This document shows, piece after piece, positions 8,285 to 16,243 of a DNA stretch of 64,000 nt. The notes below the pieces were generated by a model. That model saw only the letters and a program-made list of their open reading frames with translations, was not told the origin of the DNA and made no database searches. The position numbers and the translations under genes were made by a program. Every line of letters begins with the position of its first letter. Position 1 is the first letter of the stretch. The stretch spans positions 1-64,000 of the forward strand of contig NZ_JAGPYN010000014.1 in the NCBI RefSeq assembly GCF_018069805.1. Reading direction: 5' to 3'. The stretch is from Pseudoalteromonas ostreae (GTDB lineage Bacteria > Pseudomonadota > Gammaproteobacteria > Enterobacterales > Alteromonadaceae).

Positions 8285-9343
8285 TTATTGTTGATCTAAC
8301 AAGTTGTATTTTTTCAAATAGCCTCGTAATTGATGATACGTTAAACCAAGTACTTCTGCAGTTTTCTTTTGGTTAAATTGACTATATTCAAGCGCTTTTT
8401 TTATTAAATCAATTTCAAATTCATTTGAGAGGTCTTTTAAGCTACATGGAAACTGAAATTGCGGGGTACTTGTTGTAACTACGGGTTCATTGGTTGCAAC
8501 TGCAACAGGAGCAGCATCAACAGTCTTTGTAGGCAGCTTTTTAATTCGCTGCTTTGGTCTAAAGCGGCTTTCAAATGGGTCTAAAATAATCTGGTGAACG
8601 GGAATATGTTCACTGCCATGGCGATACAAGCTACGCTCCACCACATTTTTAAGCTCACGAATATTACCCGGCCAGTCATACCCTTGTAGTATTTCTACAG
8701 CACTGCGGGTAAAGCCACTGAATAGTTGCCAGTCTAAATCACGGGCCATATTCATCGCAAATTGTTCGGCCAACAGCATAATATCGTCAGGACGTTCGCG
8801 CAGTGGCGGTAAGGTAATAACATCAAATGCGAGCCTGTCGAGTAAATCGCTTCTAAATTCACCTTGCTCGGCTAAATAAGGCAGATCTTCATTGGTTGCG
8901 CAGACTAAGCGAGTATCGACCTTGACGGTTTGTTTGCCACCAACACGTTCAAACTCGCCGTATTCAATTACCCGTAATAGTTTTTCTTGCACCATGGCAG
9001 AGGTATTTGCTAATTCGTCTAAAAATAGCGTACCGGCATTGGCACGTTCAAACCGTCCTTCGTGGCGTTTACTCGCGCCGGTAAAGGCACCACTTTCATG
9101 GCCAAACAATTCGCTTTCAAGTAAGTTTTCGTTAAGTGCCGCGCAGTTGAGCTTAATGTAGCTTTGCTCCCAGCGCTTTGATAAAAAGTGTAAACGGGCG
9201 GCGATCAGTTCTTTACCTGTGCCACGTTCACCAATAATCAGTACGGGTTTATCTAAACTTGCCAGTTGTGAAACTTGATCAAGTACCGCTAAAAAGCTGT
9301 CTGATTGGCCGAGTAAATTATCTTGTTGGCGAAATTGGCTCAT
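8285..9343 (-). CDS. pspF: Phage-shock sigma-54 activator PspF
   Basis: 352-aa bacterial enhancer-binding protein lacking a receiver domain, as PspF does. AAA+ domain about 10-235: Walker A GERGTGKE, the sigma-54 contact loop GAFTGA, Walker B GTLFLDE and a sensor region. A C-terminal Fis-type helix-turn-helix (QKKTAEVLGLTYHQLRGYL) follows a variable linker. It activates the divergent pspA promoter through sigma-54 RNA polymerase; PspA holds it inactive by direct binding in known systems. Divergent from pspA with a 187-bp gap, and head of the likely pspF-sapABCDF unit. Confidence 0.92.
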   Translation of the reverse strand: MSQFRQQDNLLGQSDSFLAVLDQVSQLASLDKPVLIIGERGTGKELIAARLHFLSKRWEQSYIKLNCAALNENLLESELFGHESGAFTGASKRHEGRFERANAGTLFLDELANTSAMVQEKLLRVIEYGEFERVGGKQTVKVDTRLVCATNEDLPYLAEQGEFRSDLLDRLAFDVITLPPLRERPDDIMLLAEQFAMNMARDLDWQLFSGFTRSAVEILQGYDWPGNIRELKNVVERSLYRHGSEHIPVHQIILDPFESRFRPKQRIKKLPTKTVDAAPVAVATNEPVVTTSTPQFQFPCSLKDLSNEFEIDLIKKALEYSQFNQKKTAEVLGLTYHQLRGYLKKYNLLDQQ

Positions 9344-9466
9344 ATTCCCTAACTCTTAGTCATTTTTACTAACAGTTAGTGTATTTCATAATTAGGGAGA
9401 ACTAAAGGAATTTGTATTTTTAGTTTAACATTATGAAAATATTACTGTATTTTATGTTTTATAAAG

Positions 9467-9483
9467 TTGGCAAGCATATTGTA
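9467..9483 (+). promoter_or_regulatory. Sigma-54 promoter of pspA
   Basis: TTGGCAAGCATATTGTA fits the -24/-12 consensus TGGCAC-N5-TTGC: GG at 9469-9470 and GT at 9481-9482 are separated by 10 bp. The -12 dinucleotide is GT rather than GC. It lies about 48 bp before the pspA ATG, and the 9344-9460 gap leaves room for PspF sites. Confidence 0.72.
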
Positions 9484-9530
9484 ACAGTAACAGCAGACCA
9501 ATTAAGTTAAACACTACAGAGGTAAATGTT

Positions 9531-10190
9531 ATGGGAATTTTTTCGCGTTTTGCAGATATTGTCAATTCTAATATCAATGCCATTTTAGATAAAGCAGAAG
9601 ATCCTGAAAAAATGGTACGTCTGATCATTCAAGAGATGGAAGACACATTAGTTGAAGTACGTTCAACCTCTGCGAAAACATTAGCAGAGAAAAAAGAATT
9701 AGTACGTCGTGTAGATACATTAAAAGAGCAAGTCGCTCAATGGCAAGATAAAGCTGAGCTGGCATTGAGCAAAGATCGTGATGATCTAGCCCGTGCAGCA
9801 TTACTTGAAAAGCAAAAGTCAGCACAAGCAGTTGCTGCCGTTGAAGATGAACTCAGTCACATAGAATCTCACATTGATAAGCTGCAACAGGAAGTAAGCA
9901 CGCTACAAGATAAGTTAGCGGATGCAAAAGCACGTCAAAAAGCGATTATTTTACGTCAACGTTCAGCTGAGTCGCGTTTAGAAGTGAAAAAAGCATTGGA
10001 CAGCTCTAAAGTTGAAGATGCATTAAATCGCTTTGAGCGCTACGAAACTAAGATTGATGGACTAGAATCACAAGTAGAATCGTACGACTTAGGCAAAAAG
10101 TCATTGGCTGATGAAATTGCTGAATTACAGCAAAATGAAAAAATCGATGACGAATTAGCAGCACTTAAAAAGAAGCTTGCTGATAAATAA
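9531..10190 (+). CDS. pspA: Phage-shock protein PspA
   Basis: 219-aa PspA/IM30 (ESCRT-III-like) protein. It begins MGIFSRFADIVNSNINAILDKAEDPEK, an amphipathic membrane-binding helix plus the invariant AEDPEKM segment, and then is almost entirely coiled coil. It binds stressed inner membrane and, in known systems, inhibits PspF. First gene of pspABC, preceded by an AGAGGT ribosome-binding site and the sigma-54 promoter at 9467. Confidence 0.95.
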   Translation: MGIFSRFADIVNSNINAILDKAEDPEKMVRLIIQEMEDTLVEVRSTSAKTLAEKKELVRRVDTLKEQVAQWQDKAELALSKDRDDLARAALLEKQKSAQAVAAVEDELSHIESHIDKLQQEVSTLQDKLADAKARQKAIILRQRSAESRLEVKKALDSSKVEDALNRFERYETKIDGLESQVESYDLGKKSLADEIAELQQNEKIDDELAALKKKLADK

Positions 10191-10203
10191 AGATAATAAA
10201 TAA

Positions 10204-10221
10204 AGGGGGAGTCATCCCCCT
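10204..10221 (+). other. GC hairpin between pspA and pspB
   Basis: GGGGGA-gtca-TCCCCC forms a compact 6-bp stem directly behind pspA. No U-tract follows, so it is more likely a partial attenuator or a 3' stabiliser giving more PspA than PspB/C than a full terminator. Confidence 0.45.
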
Positions 10222-10257
10222 ATGCTTGATAAATTAATGGATGTGTAGGAGAGGGTT

Positions 10258-10491
10258 ATGTTTGATGCAGAAGTGTTTGTTGCTCCAATTATCATTTTTA
10301 TGGTTGTGGTAGCACCCCTTTGGTTAATTTTACATTACCGAAGTAAAAAGCAAGTAAGCCAAGGCTTGAGCGAACACGAACACCGCCAGTTACTTGAGCT
10401 TGCTCAAAAAGCAGATAAAATGGCTGACCGAGTAGAAACTTTAGAAGCACTACTTGATCAAGAGGCCCCACAGTGGAGGCGTAAGGTATGA
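10258..10491 (+). CDS. pspB: Phage-shock membrane protein PspB
   Basis: 77-aa protein with one N-terminal membrane helix (VFVAPIIIFMVVVAPLWLIL) followed by a short cytoplasmic coiled coil with EHRQLLELAQKADKMADRVETLE, the arrangement and length of PspB. With PspC it senses inner-membrane stress and releases PspF from PspA. Its stop codon overlaps the pspC start by 4 bp (ATGA). Confidence 0.92.
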   Translation: MFDAEVFVAPIIIFMVVVAPLWLILHYRSKKQVSQGLSEHEHRQLLELAQKADKMADRVETLEALLDQEAPQWRRKV

Positions 10492-10889
10492 GTGCTAAAC
10501 GTGAACTGCTAAGAGATCCAGCACGTGGTAAAATAGCCGGTGTATGTGCAGGGCTCAGTGATTATTTCAATATGGAATTGTGGTTAGTACGTATTATCGT
10601 AGTAACGGCAGTGTTACTAGCTGGTGGCCCGTTGTTTGTTGTGGCTTACATCGCAGCGTGGTTTATTTTAGATAAAAAACCTGCCAATGCACAAAGCAAA
10701 ACTGATGCGGCAAAACACGAAGATCCTCTTGAAGTAAAATTTAAAGTATGGCAAAAGGGTGAGCCACCACGTCGTGCTTTACAAGATTTAAAAGACCGTT
10801 TGGGACGTGTTGATATACGTTTACAAGATATGGAACGTTATGTTACTTCAACCGAGTTTACGGTTAGCCGTGAAATCAATAAGCTGTAA
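10488..10889 (+). CDS. pspC: Phage-shock membrane sensor PspC
   Basis: 133-aa PspC. The N-terminal PspC domain (LLRDPARGKIAGVCAGLSDYFN) is followed by a long membrane segment around 40-62 (LVRIIVVTAVLLAGGPLFVV) and a C-terminal cytoplasmic coiled coil. Partner of PspB in membrane-stress signalling. Overlaps pspB by 4 bp; ycjX follows after about 58 bp on the same strand, so the regulon probably extends into ycjXF. Confidence 0.92.
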   Translation: MSAKRELLRDPARGKIAGVCAGLSDYFNMELWLVRIIVVTAVLLAGGPLFVVAYIAAWFILDKKPANAQSKTDAAKHEDPLEVKFKVWQKGEPPRRALQDLKDRLGRVDIRLQDMERYVTSTEFTVSREINKL

Positions 10890-10947
10890 AGGACTTAATA
10901 GCACTTTAGCCACCTAACTAATAATGGCGCTGAAGTGCTAGCTCATT

Positions 10948-12363
10948 ATGATAAACACTTCATCTGCAAAAAACGCCTTTAATAAACTCAAAGGTAAGGC
11001 TGAAAAAGCTGTTCACCGTAGTTTAGATCAACACGTAAAATTAGCGGTAACTGGCCTCAGTGGCAGTGGTAAAACCGCTTTTATTACCGCATTAGTAAAG
11101 CATTTAACCAGCCAAGCAACAGACAAAAATTTACCGTTTTTTGATGTTATGCAGCAACAGCGTCATATCGCCACAAAAATAGTGCCACAACAAGCGCTGA
11201 CCATTCCTACATTTGATTACCCTAAAGCCCTGAGTGCTTTATTGCCGCTTGAAGGGCAACCACACTGGCCTGCATCAACCGAGCGCATAAATACTTTACG
11301 CCTAGCAATTAAATACCGGAGTGACGCAGGCTTACGTGGTCACTTTGCACCGCAATCAACCTTGTATTTAGACATTATTGATTACCCCGGTGAGTGGCTG
11401 CTTGATTTACCCATGCTAGAGCAAAGCTATCAACAATGGAGTGAGCAGCAATATGCACTGTTACAGCGCTCTCCTCGGGTTGAAAAGGCACAAGCATTTT
11501 TAACTGCACTGAGCGAGCTTGATTTAACAGCACCAGTAGATGAAAGTGCGCTAAGCGCGATTGCTACGCACTATCAAACACTGTTAGTGAGTCTTAAAAA
11601 AGACACTAAATTGGCGATGCTACAACCTGGACGCATGCTGATGCCAGGTGAATTACAAGGTGCACCGTTATTATTGTTTTTCCCAGTTGCGCAGGCTAAT
11701 GATGAGGTGGTTGCAGGGTCTAATTTGGCGCACTTGCAAAAACGTTTTAATGCTTATGTGAAAGAAGTGGTTAAGCCATTTTATACACAACACTTTCGCA
11801 ACTTTGATCGGCAAATAGTGCTTGTTGATGTGCTCAGTGCGCTCAATGAAGGGCCTGAGACGTTGCAAGAGCAAGGGGATGTGATCAAACAATTACTCGC
11901 GCATTTTAACTATGGCGAAACAGGCTTTTTGAAACGCTTGTTTAAACCCAATATAGATAAACTATTGTTTGCTGCGAATAAGTCAGATCATATTAGTAGT
12001 GCACACCATAAAGATTTAGCGCTGTTGTTGGACTCATTAGTGCACGAGCAAAGTAATCACTTAAAATTTGATGGCGTTAAAATAGAAACTATGGCGATGT
12101 CATCTATTACGGCAACCATGCCAAAACAAGTGGTTGAGCAAGGTAAAACCCTCAATTGTATTTATGGTAAGCCGTTATCAGAGTCGCAATGGTTGACCTA
12201 CTTACCACCGCAGCCACCAATGCGCATGCTCAATAAAGATGAGTGGCCAAGCCATGGTTTTGAGTTTTTATCGTTTGCACCAATGCCAAGTCCAGACAAG
12301 CAACTAAAACACATTCGTTTAGATCATGTCATGCAGTACCTTTTAGGAGACAAACTAACATGA
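10948..12363 (+). CDS. ycjX: YcjX-family P-loop protein (DUF463)
   Basis: 471-aa member of the YcjX/DUF463 family, a GTPase-like protein commonly found behind psp genes. The P-loop is GLSGSGKT at about residues 36-43, and the family segment IDYPGEWLLDLPML (a switch-like DYPG motif) is present near residue 145. No membrane segments. Molecular role is not established; the tight link to psp genes suggests envelope stress. It overlaps ycjF by 4 bp. Confidence 0.88.
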   Translation: MINTSSAKNAFNKLKGKAEKAVHRSLDQHVKLAVTGLSGSGKTAFITALVKHLTSQATDKNLPFFDVMQQQRHIATKIVPQQALTIPTFDYPKALSALLPLEGQPHWPASTERINTLRLAIKYRSDAGLRGHFAPQSTLYLDIIDYPGEWLLDLPMLEQSYQQWSEQQYALLQRSPRVEKAQAFLTALSELDLTAPVDESALSAIATHYQTLLVSLKKDTKLAMLQPGRMLMPGELQGAPLLLFFPVAQANDEVVAGSNLAHLQKRFNAYVKEVVKPFYTQHFRNFDRQIVLVDVLSALNEGPETLQEQGDVIKQLLAHFNYGETGFLKRLFKPNIDKLLFAANKSDHISSAHHKDLALLLDSLVHEQSNHLKFDGVKIETMAMSSITATMPKQVVEQGKTLNCIYGKPLSESQWLTYLPPQPPMRMLNKDEWPSHGFEFLSFAPMPSPDKQLKHIRLDHVMQYLLGDKLT

Positions 12364-13391
12364 GCAAGACCGCTTCAGGCTTTCAAGCCGGCAGACGTAT
12401 TGATACTAGTGAACAGCCAATAGACAATGAACTTACCTTGATCCCAGCTAAAGTGATCGATCAAGGGGAGTATGAATATGAGCACGTTATCGATGAGCCC
12501 CAAGATGAAGAGATTGATTTAGCACCTGTTTATAAAAAGTCAAAATGGCAAACTCTGAAAGGGGTGTTTGCGATTAGCTTTATAACTTTAGTGTTAGCTG
12601 AGTTTATATTTTCTATGGTTGTGACATTTCAGCAATCCATCATTTTAGGCAGTGTATATTTAATTGCAGTGCTCAGTGGCGTGTTGTTGTTAGGCAAGCT
12701 CTTATGGCGTGAGTATAGAATGTTACGCAGCTTAAAGCGCAATCAATTACATCGTCATGAAGCGGATCGTTTGCTCAATAGCGAACAGGTTGGTGGGGCA
12801 CTACCTTGGCTTGAAAAACTCAATAAACATCAGCAGTTAACCGGCTTTGATGAGTTTAAAGCAAGCATTGATAGCCATCATAGCGATAAAGAGATCATGA
12901 CCTTGTACGCCGATAGTTTGTTAGTGAAACAAGATACTCAAGCTAAAAAGCTGATCAACCGTTTTGCCACTGAATCAGGCTTGTTAGTGGCATTAAGTCC
13001 ATTAGCGCTGGTGGATATGATGGCAGTGCTTTGGCGGGGCACAAAATTGATTGAGCAAATAGGTAAGGTTTACGGTATTGGATTTGGTTATGCTAGCCGG
13101 ATCAAGCTCTATCGTATGTTGATCAAGCAAGTGATGTTTGTTGGCAGTGCTGAGTTAGTATCTGATTTAGCGGCAACAGCACTCAGTGCTGAATTACTAG
13201 GTAAATTATCAGGACGTGCAGCACAAGGTTTAAGTGCGGGTATTTTTACCGCACGCATTGGTTATAAAGCGATGGAACTAAGCCGTCCTTTACCACGACT
13301 TGAGCATAAGCGCAGCTTGCTTAAAGGTACTGCGCAATTGATTGCGAGTAAAATTGTATCGCGCAAGAGCCGCGAAACACAAAATAAATAA
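12360..13391 (+). CDS. ycjF: YcjF-family membrane protein (TIGR01620/DUF697)
   Basis: 343 aa. A polar acidic N-terminal 60 residues is followed by two membrane helices (LKGVFAISFITLVLAEFIF and SIILGSVYLIAVLSGVLLL) and a C-terminal DUF697 domain with further hydrophobic segments (GLLVALSPLALVDMMAVLW, a family hallmark). Translationally coupled to ycjX (ATGA overlap). Probably part of the psp envelope-stress regulon; biochemical role unknown. A 13-bp inverted repeat lies 14 bp past the stop codon. Confidence 0.86.
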   Translation: MSKTASGFQAGRRIDTSEQPIDNELTLIPAKVIDQGEYEYEHVIDEPQDEEIDLAPVYKKSKWQTLKGVFAISFITLVLAEFIFSMVVTFQQSIILGSVYLIAVLSGVLLLGKLLWREYRMLRSLKRNQLHRHEADRLLNSEQVGGALPWLEKLNKHQQLTGFDEFKASIDSHHSDKEIMTLYADSLLVKQDTQAKKLINRFATESGLLVALSPLALVDMMAVLWRGTKLIEQIGKVYGIGFGYASRIKLYRMLIKQVMFVGSAELVSDLAATALSAELLGKLSGRAAQGLSAGIFTARIGYKAMELSRPLPRLEHKRSLLKGTAQLIASKIVSRKSRETQNK

Positions 13392-13404
13392 AACTGACAA
13401 GATA

Positions 13405-13435
13405 TCTGTACAGTGACCAAGTGTCACTGTACAGA
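13405..13435. repeat. Perfect 13-bp inverted repeat
   Basis: TCTGTACAGTGAC and its exact reverse complement flank a 5-nt loop. It lies 14 bp after ycjF and 93 bp before the methionine gamma-lyase start. No U-tract follows, so it is not a canonical terminator. It may end or protect ycjF mRNA, or be a protein-binding site for the next gene. Confidence 0.6.
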
Positions 13436-13527
13436 AGATAGCCATCTGAGCATCCGGCATGCTTGTGATTTTTAGTGCGATACGTTTAATTGTATCTAAT
13501 AGATAATAATTAAAATGAGCAATAACA

Positions 13528-14709
13528 ATGAACAAACTCCACATCGACAGCCAATGTATCCATGGACCAGAAAAAGCCAATGATCCGCATGGTGCGCTAA
13601 CAGCACCTTTATACCAAACTTCAACGTTCCATTTTAGTAGTGCCGCGCAAGGTGCAGCACGTTTTGCTGGTGAAGAACCTGGCTATATTTATACCCGTTT
13701 AGGTAACCCGACAACGACAGAGCTTGAACAAAAAGTCGCACAACTTGAAAGTTGCGGATCCGCTGCGGCCACCGCAACGGGAATGGGCGCTGTATCAGCA
13801 TCGGTATTGAGTTTTCTATCGCAAGGCGATCACTTAGTCGCATCAAGCGCTTTATATGGCTGTACGTTTGCTTTCTTCGCACATATGTTGCCGCGTTGGG
13901 GGATTGAAGTGACGTTTGTAGATATGACCGATGAGCAGCAATTACGCGATGCAATTAAACCGAATTCAAAAATGATTTTTGCCGAAACCCCAGTTAATCC
14001 AACGATGGCGGTAATTGATTTAGCGTTAATAGGACAAGTGGCAAAACAGCACAATTTGATCAGTGTAATAGATAACACCTTCCTCACGCCGTTACTGCAA
14101 AAGCCAATTGATTATGGCATTGATTTAATTGTGCACAGTGCTACTAAATATTTAAATGGTCACGGTGATGTTGTGGCAGGTTTGGTGTGTGGTAGCCAAG
14201 AGCACATTACACTAATTAAAATGACCGTACTTAAAGATATTGGCGCAACAATCAGTCCACACGATGCATGGCTTATTAATCGTGGTTTAAAAACTTTAGC
14301 GATACGGATGCAGCGTCATTGTGAAAGTGCGCAAATTATTGCTGAATTTTTAGAGCAGCATCCCCAAGTTAATACCGTTTATTACCCCGGACTTGCATCT
14401 CACTCAGGGTTTAAGTTTATCGGAAAGCAAATGAAAGCCGCAGGTGGTGTGATTGCCTTTGAATTAAAAGGCTGCCTAAAAGATGGCGAGCAGTTTATTA
14501 ATAATACTCAATTATGCACACTCGCCGTGAGCTTAGGAGACGCCGAAACACTTATTCAACATCCGGCATCGATGACTCATTCACCGTATTCAGCCGAAGA
14601 AAGAGCAGCTGCGGGTATTAGCGATGGCCTGATCAGACTATCTGTTGGCCTTGAAGATGTTAACGATATAATTAACGACCTTAACCGCGCTTTTACTTTT
14701 ATTGCATAG
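13528..14709 (+). CDS. megL: Methionine gamma-lyase (PLP enzyme)
   Basis: 393-aa cystathionine gamma-synthase-family PLP enzyme. It degrades L-methionine to methanethiol, ammonia and 2-oxobutanoate. The PLP lysine is in SATKYLNGHGD, the Tyr/Arg phosphate contact in YIYTRLGNPT, and the cysteine that marks methionine gamma-lyase (Cys116 in Pseudomonas putida) is present in ALYGCTFAFF. That cysteine favours MGL over cystathionine beta/gamma-lyase or O-acetylhomoserine sulfhydrylase. Monocistronic in appearance; no MetJ box was recognised in the 136-bp upstream gap. Confidence 0.85.
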   Translation: MNKLHIDSQCIHGPEKANDPHGALTAPLYQTSTFHFSSAAQGAARFAGEEPGYIYTRLGNPTTTELEQKVAQLESCGSAAATATGMGAVSASVLSFLSQGDHLVASSALYGCTFAFFAHMLPRWGIEVTFVDMTDEQQLRDAIKPNSKMIFAETPVNPTMAVIDLALIGQVAKQHNLISVIDNTFLTPLLQKPIDYGIDLIVHSATKYLNGHGDVVAGLVCGSQEHITLIKMTVLKDIGATISPHDAWLINRGLKTLAIRMQRHCESAQIIAEFLEQHPQVNTVYYPGLASHSGFKFIGKQMKAAGGVIAFELKGCLKDGEQFINNTQLCTLAVSLGDAETLIQHPASMTHSPYSAEERAAAGISDGLIRLSVGLEDVNDIINDLNRAFTFIA

Positions 14710-14785
14710 CTTGTAAGATTATATTTACGGCTTGTCTTGCTTCTAGCCCTTTAGAAATAGTACTGTAAACTTTGTGATCTTAAAG

Positions 14786-14803
14786 TGTAATGTTTTGTGT
14801 ACA
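14786..14803 (+). promoter_or_regulatory. Candidate TyrR box upstream of phhA
   Basis: TGTAATGTTTTGTGTACA matches the TyrR consensus TGTAAA-N6-TTTACA except for one or two bases in each arm. It lies about 118 bp before the phhA ATG. TyrR-type regulators (PhhR) activate phhA in Pseudomonas, which fits. The tyrR gene itself is not in the window. Confidence 0.5.
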
Positions 14804-14921
14804 AAAGGTGGTTTGGTGCTAATGGCTGATATTGTCTCACCTATTAAACTTTGCCTTACATTTGCTTAGTATCTCCTTAACAGGTTGACACCGATATCGG
14901 TTTAACACTAAGAAGGTTATT

Positions 14922-15719
14922 ATGGCTAAAGCAAGTAAATACACCTCCAAGACACCAGATGAAAATGGCGTTATCCATTGGAGCGAAGCAGAAAATAAAA
15001 TATGGTCAGAACTAGTCGCACGCCAACTAAAATGTATTGCAGGCAAAGCTTGCAATGAATACATGGAAGGGCTTGAAAAAATAAACCTGCCTCATGATCG
15101 TATTCCGCAGTTAAGTGAGCTTAATGAAGTATTACTAGCGACTACCGGCTGGCAAGTTACGCCTGTGCCAGCTTTAATCGACTTTGATGAGTTCTTTCGT
15201 TTATTAGCAAATAAGCAATTTCCAGTAGCAACCTTTATTCGTAGCCGTGAAGAGTTTGATTACCTGCAAGAGCCTGATATTTTTCATGAAATATTTGGAC
15301 ATTGTGCAATGCTTACAAATCCTGATTTTGCCAAGTTTACGCATAAATATGGCCAGTTAGGTTACGCTGCCGAGAAAAAAGATCGGGTTTACCTTGCCCG
15401 TATGTATTGGTTTACGGTTGAGTTTGGCCTAATGCAAACAGATGATGGCCTACGTATTTATGGTGGTGGTATTTTATCAAGTCCAGGTGAAACACAATAC
15501 GTGTATTCAGATAAGCCCGAGATCAACCCGATGAATGTATTGGATGTATTACGCACGCCGTACCGAATTGATATTATGCAGCCTTTGTATTACACCATTA
15601 ATTCTATCCATGATTTATTTGATATTTCACAACTGGATATTATGGCGTTAGTTGCGCAAGCAAAAGAATTAGGGTTACATGACCCAAAATTTCCTCCTAA
15701 AGAAAAATTAGCAAGTTAA
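14922..15719 (+). CDS. phhA: Phenylalanine 4-monooxygenase
   Basis: 265-aa bacterial phenylalanine hydroxylase converting phenylalanine to tyrosine with tetrahydrobiopterin-type cofactor and oxygen. The iron-binding 2-His-1-Glu facial triad is seen in HEIFGHCAML and, further on, TVEFGLM. It contains the family segment DEFFRLLANKQFPVATFIR. Length is that of single-domain bacterial enzymes. Ten bases separate it from phhB, which recycles the cofactor. Confidence 0.95.
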   Translation: MAKASKYTSKTPDENGVIHWSEAENKIWSELVARQLKCIAGKACNEYMEGLEKINLPHDRIPQLSELNEVLLATTGWQVTPVPALIDFDEFFRLLANKQFPVATFIRSREEFDYLQEPDIFHEIFGHCAMLTNPDFAKFTHKYGQLGYAAEKKDRVYLARMYWFTVEFGLMQTDDGLRIYGGGILSSPGETQYVYSDKPEINPMNVLDVLRTPYRIDIMQPLYYTINSIHDLFDISQLDIMALVAQAKELGLHDPKFPPKEKLAS

Positions 15720-15728
15720 GGATTTAAG

Positions 15729-16073
15729 ATGTCATCATTAAGCGCACAAAAATGTGAAGCCTGTCATGTAGACGCTCCACAAGTATCAGATACCGAGTTA
15801 GCTGAATTAATTAAAATGATCCCAGATTGGGTGCCTGAAGTACGAGACGGTATTATGCAATTAGAGCGTGTTTATAAATTTAAAAACTTTAAACAAGCCA
15901 TTGCGTTTACGAATAAAGTAGGCGATATGGCCGAAGATGAAGGCCATCACCCAGGCTTACTAACAGAGTGGGGCAAAGTAACGGTAACGTGGTGGAGCCA
16001 TTCAATTAAAGGCTTACACAAAAATGATTTTATTTGCGCTGCCAAAACAGATGAAGTTTTCGCTGCTCTATAA
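15729..16073 (+). CDS. phhB: Pterin-4a-carbinolamine dehydratase
   Basis: 114-aa dehydratase (PCD/DCoH fold) that recycles the pterin cofactor used by PhhA. The active-site motif GHHPGL with a downstream His ([14 protein letters not shown]) is intact. It lies 10 bp behind phhA on the same strand and ends shortly before a strong terminator at 16111. Confidence 0.94.
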   Translation: MSSLSAQKCEACHVDAPQVSDTELAELIKMIPDWVPEVRDGIMQLERVYKFKNFKQAIAFTNKVGDMAEDEGHHPGLLTEWGKVTVTWWSHSIKGLHKNDFICAAKTDEVFAAL

Positions 16074-16110
16074 ATAAAACACAGCAATTGTTCTGCCCAA
16101 AGAACATGAA

Positions 16111-16136
16111 AGGCGCTTAATTAGCGCCTTTTTTAT
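16111..16136 (+). terminator. Rho-independent terminator of phhAB
   Basis: AGGCGCT-taatt-AGCGCCT stem followed by TTTTTT, 38 bp after the phhB stop codon. Confidence 0.88.
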
Positions 16137-16243
16137 TGTTTTAAGCTTTGGTTATTACATTTTATATCGCAGCAAAGTTAACCCCTGCGGCGAAGTTTGC
16201 TACAATCGCTCGTCTTTACTCAAATTTTATAAGGTAGTCGCGG

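Noticed and set aside
13440..13527. MetJ box or SAM riboswitch before megL
   Set aside because: No AGACGTCT-type repeats and no conserved riboswitch stems were visible.
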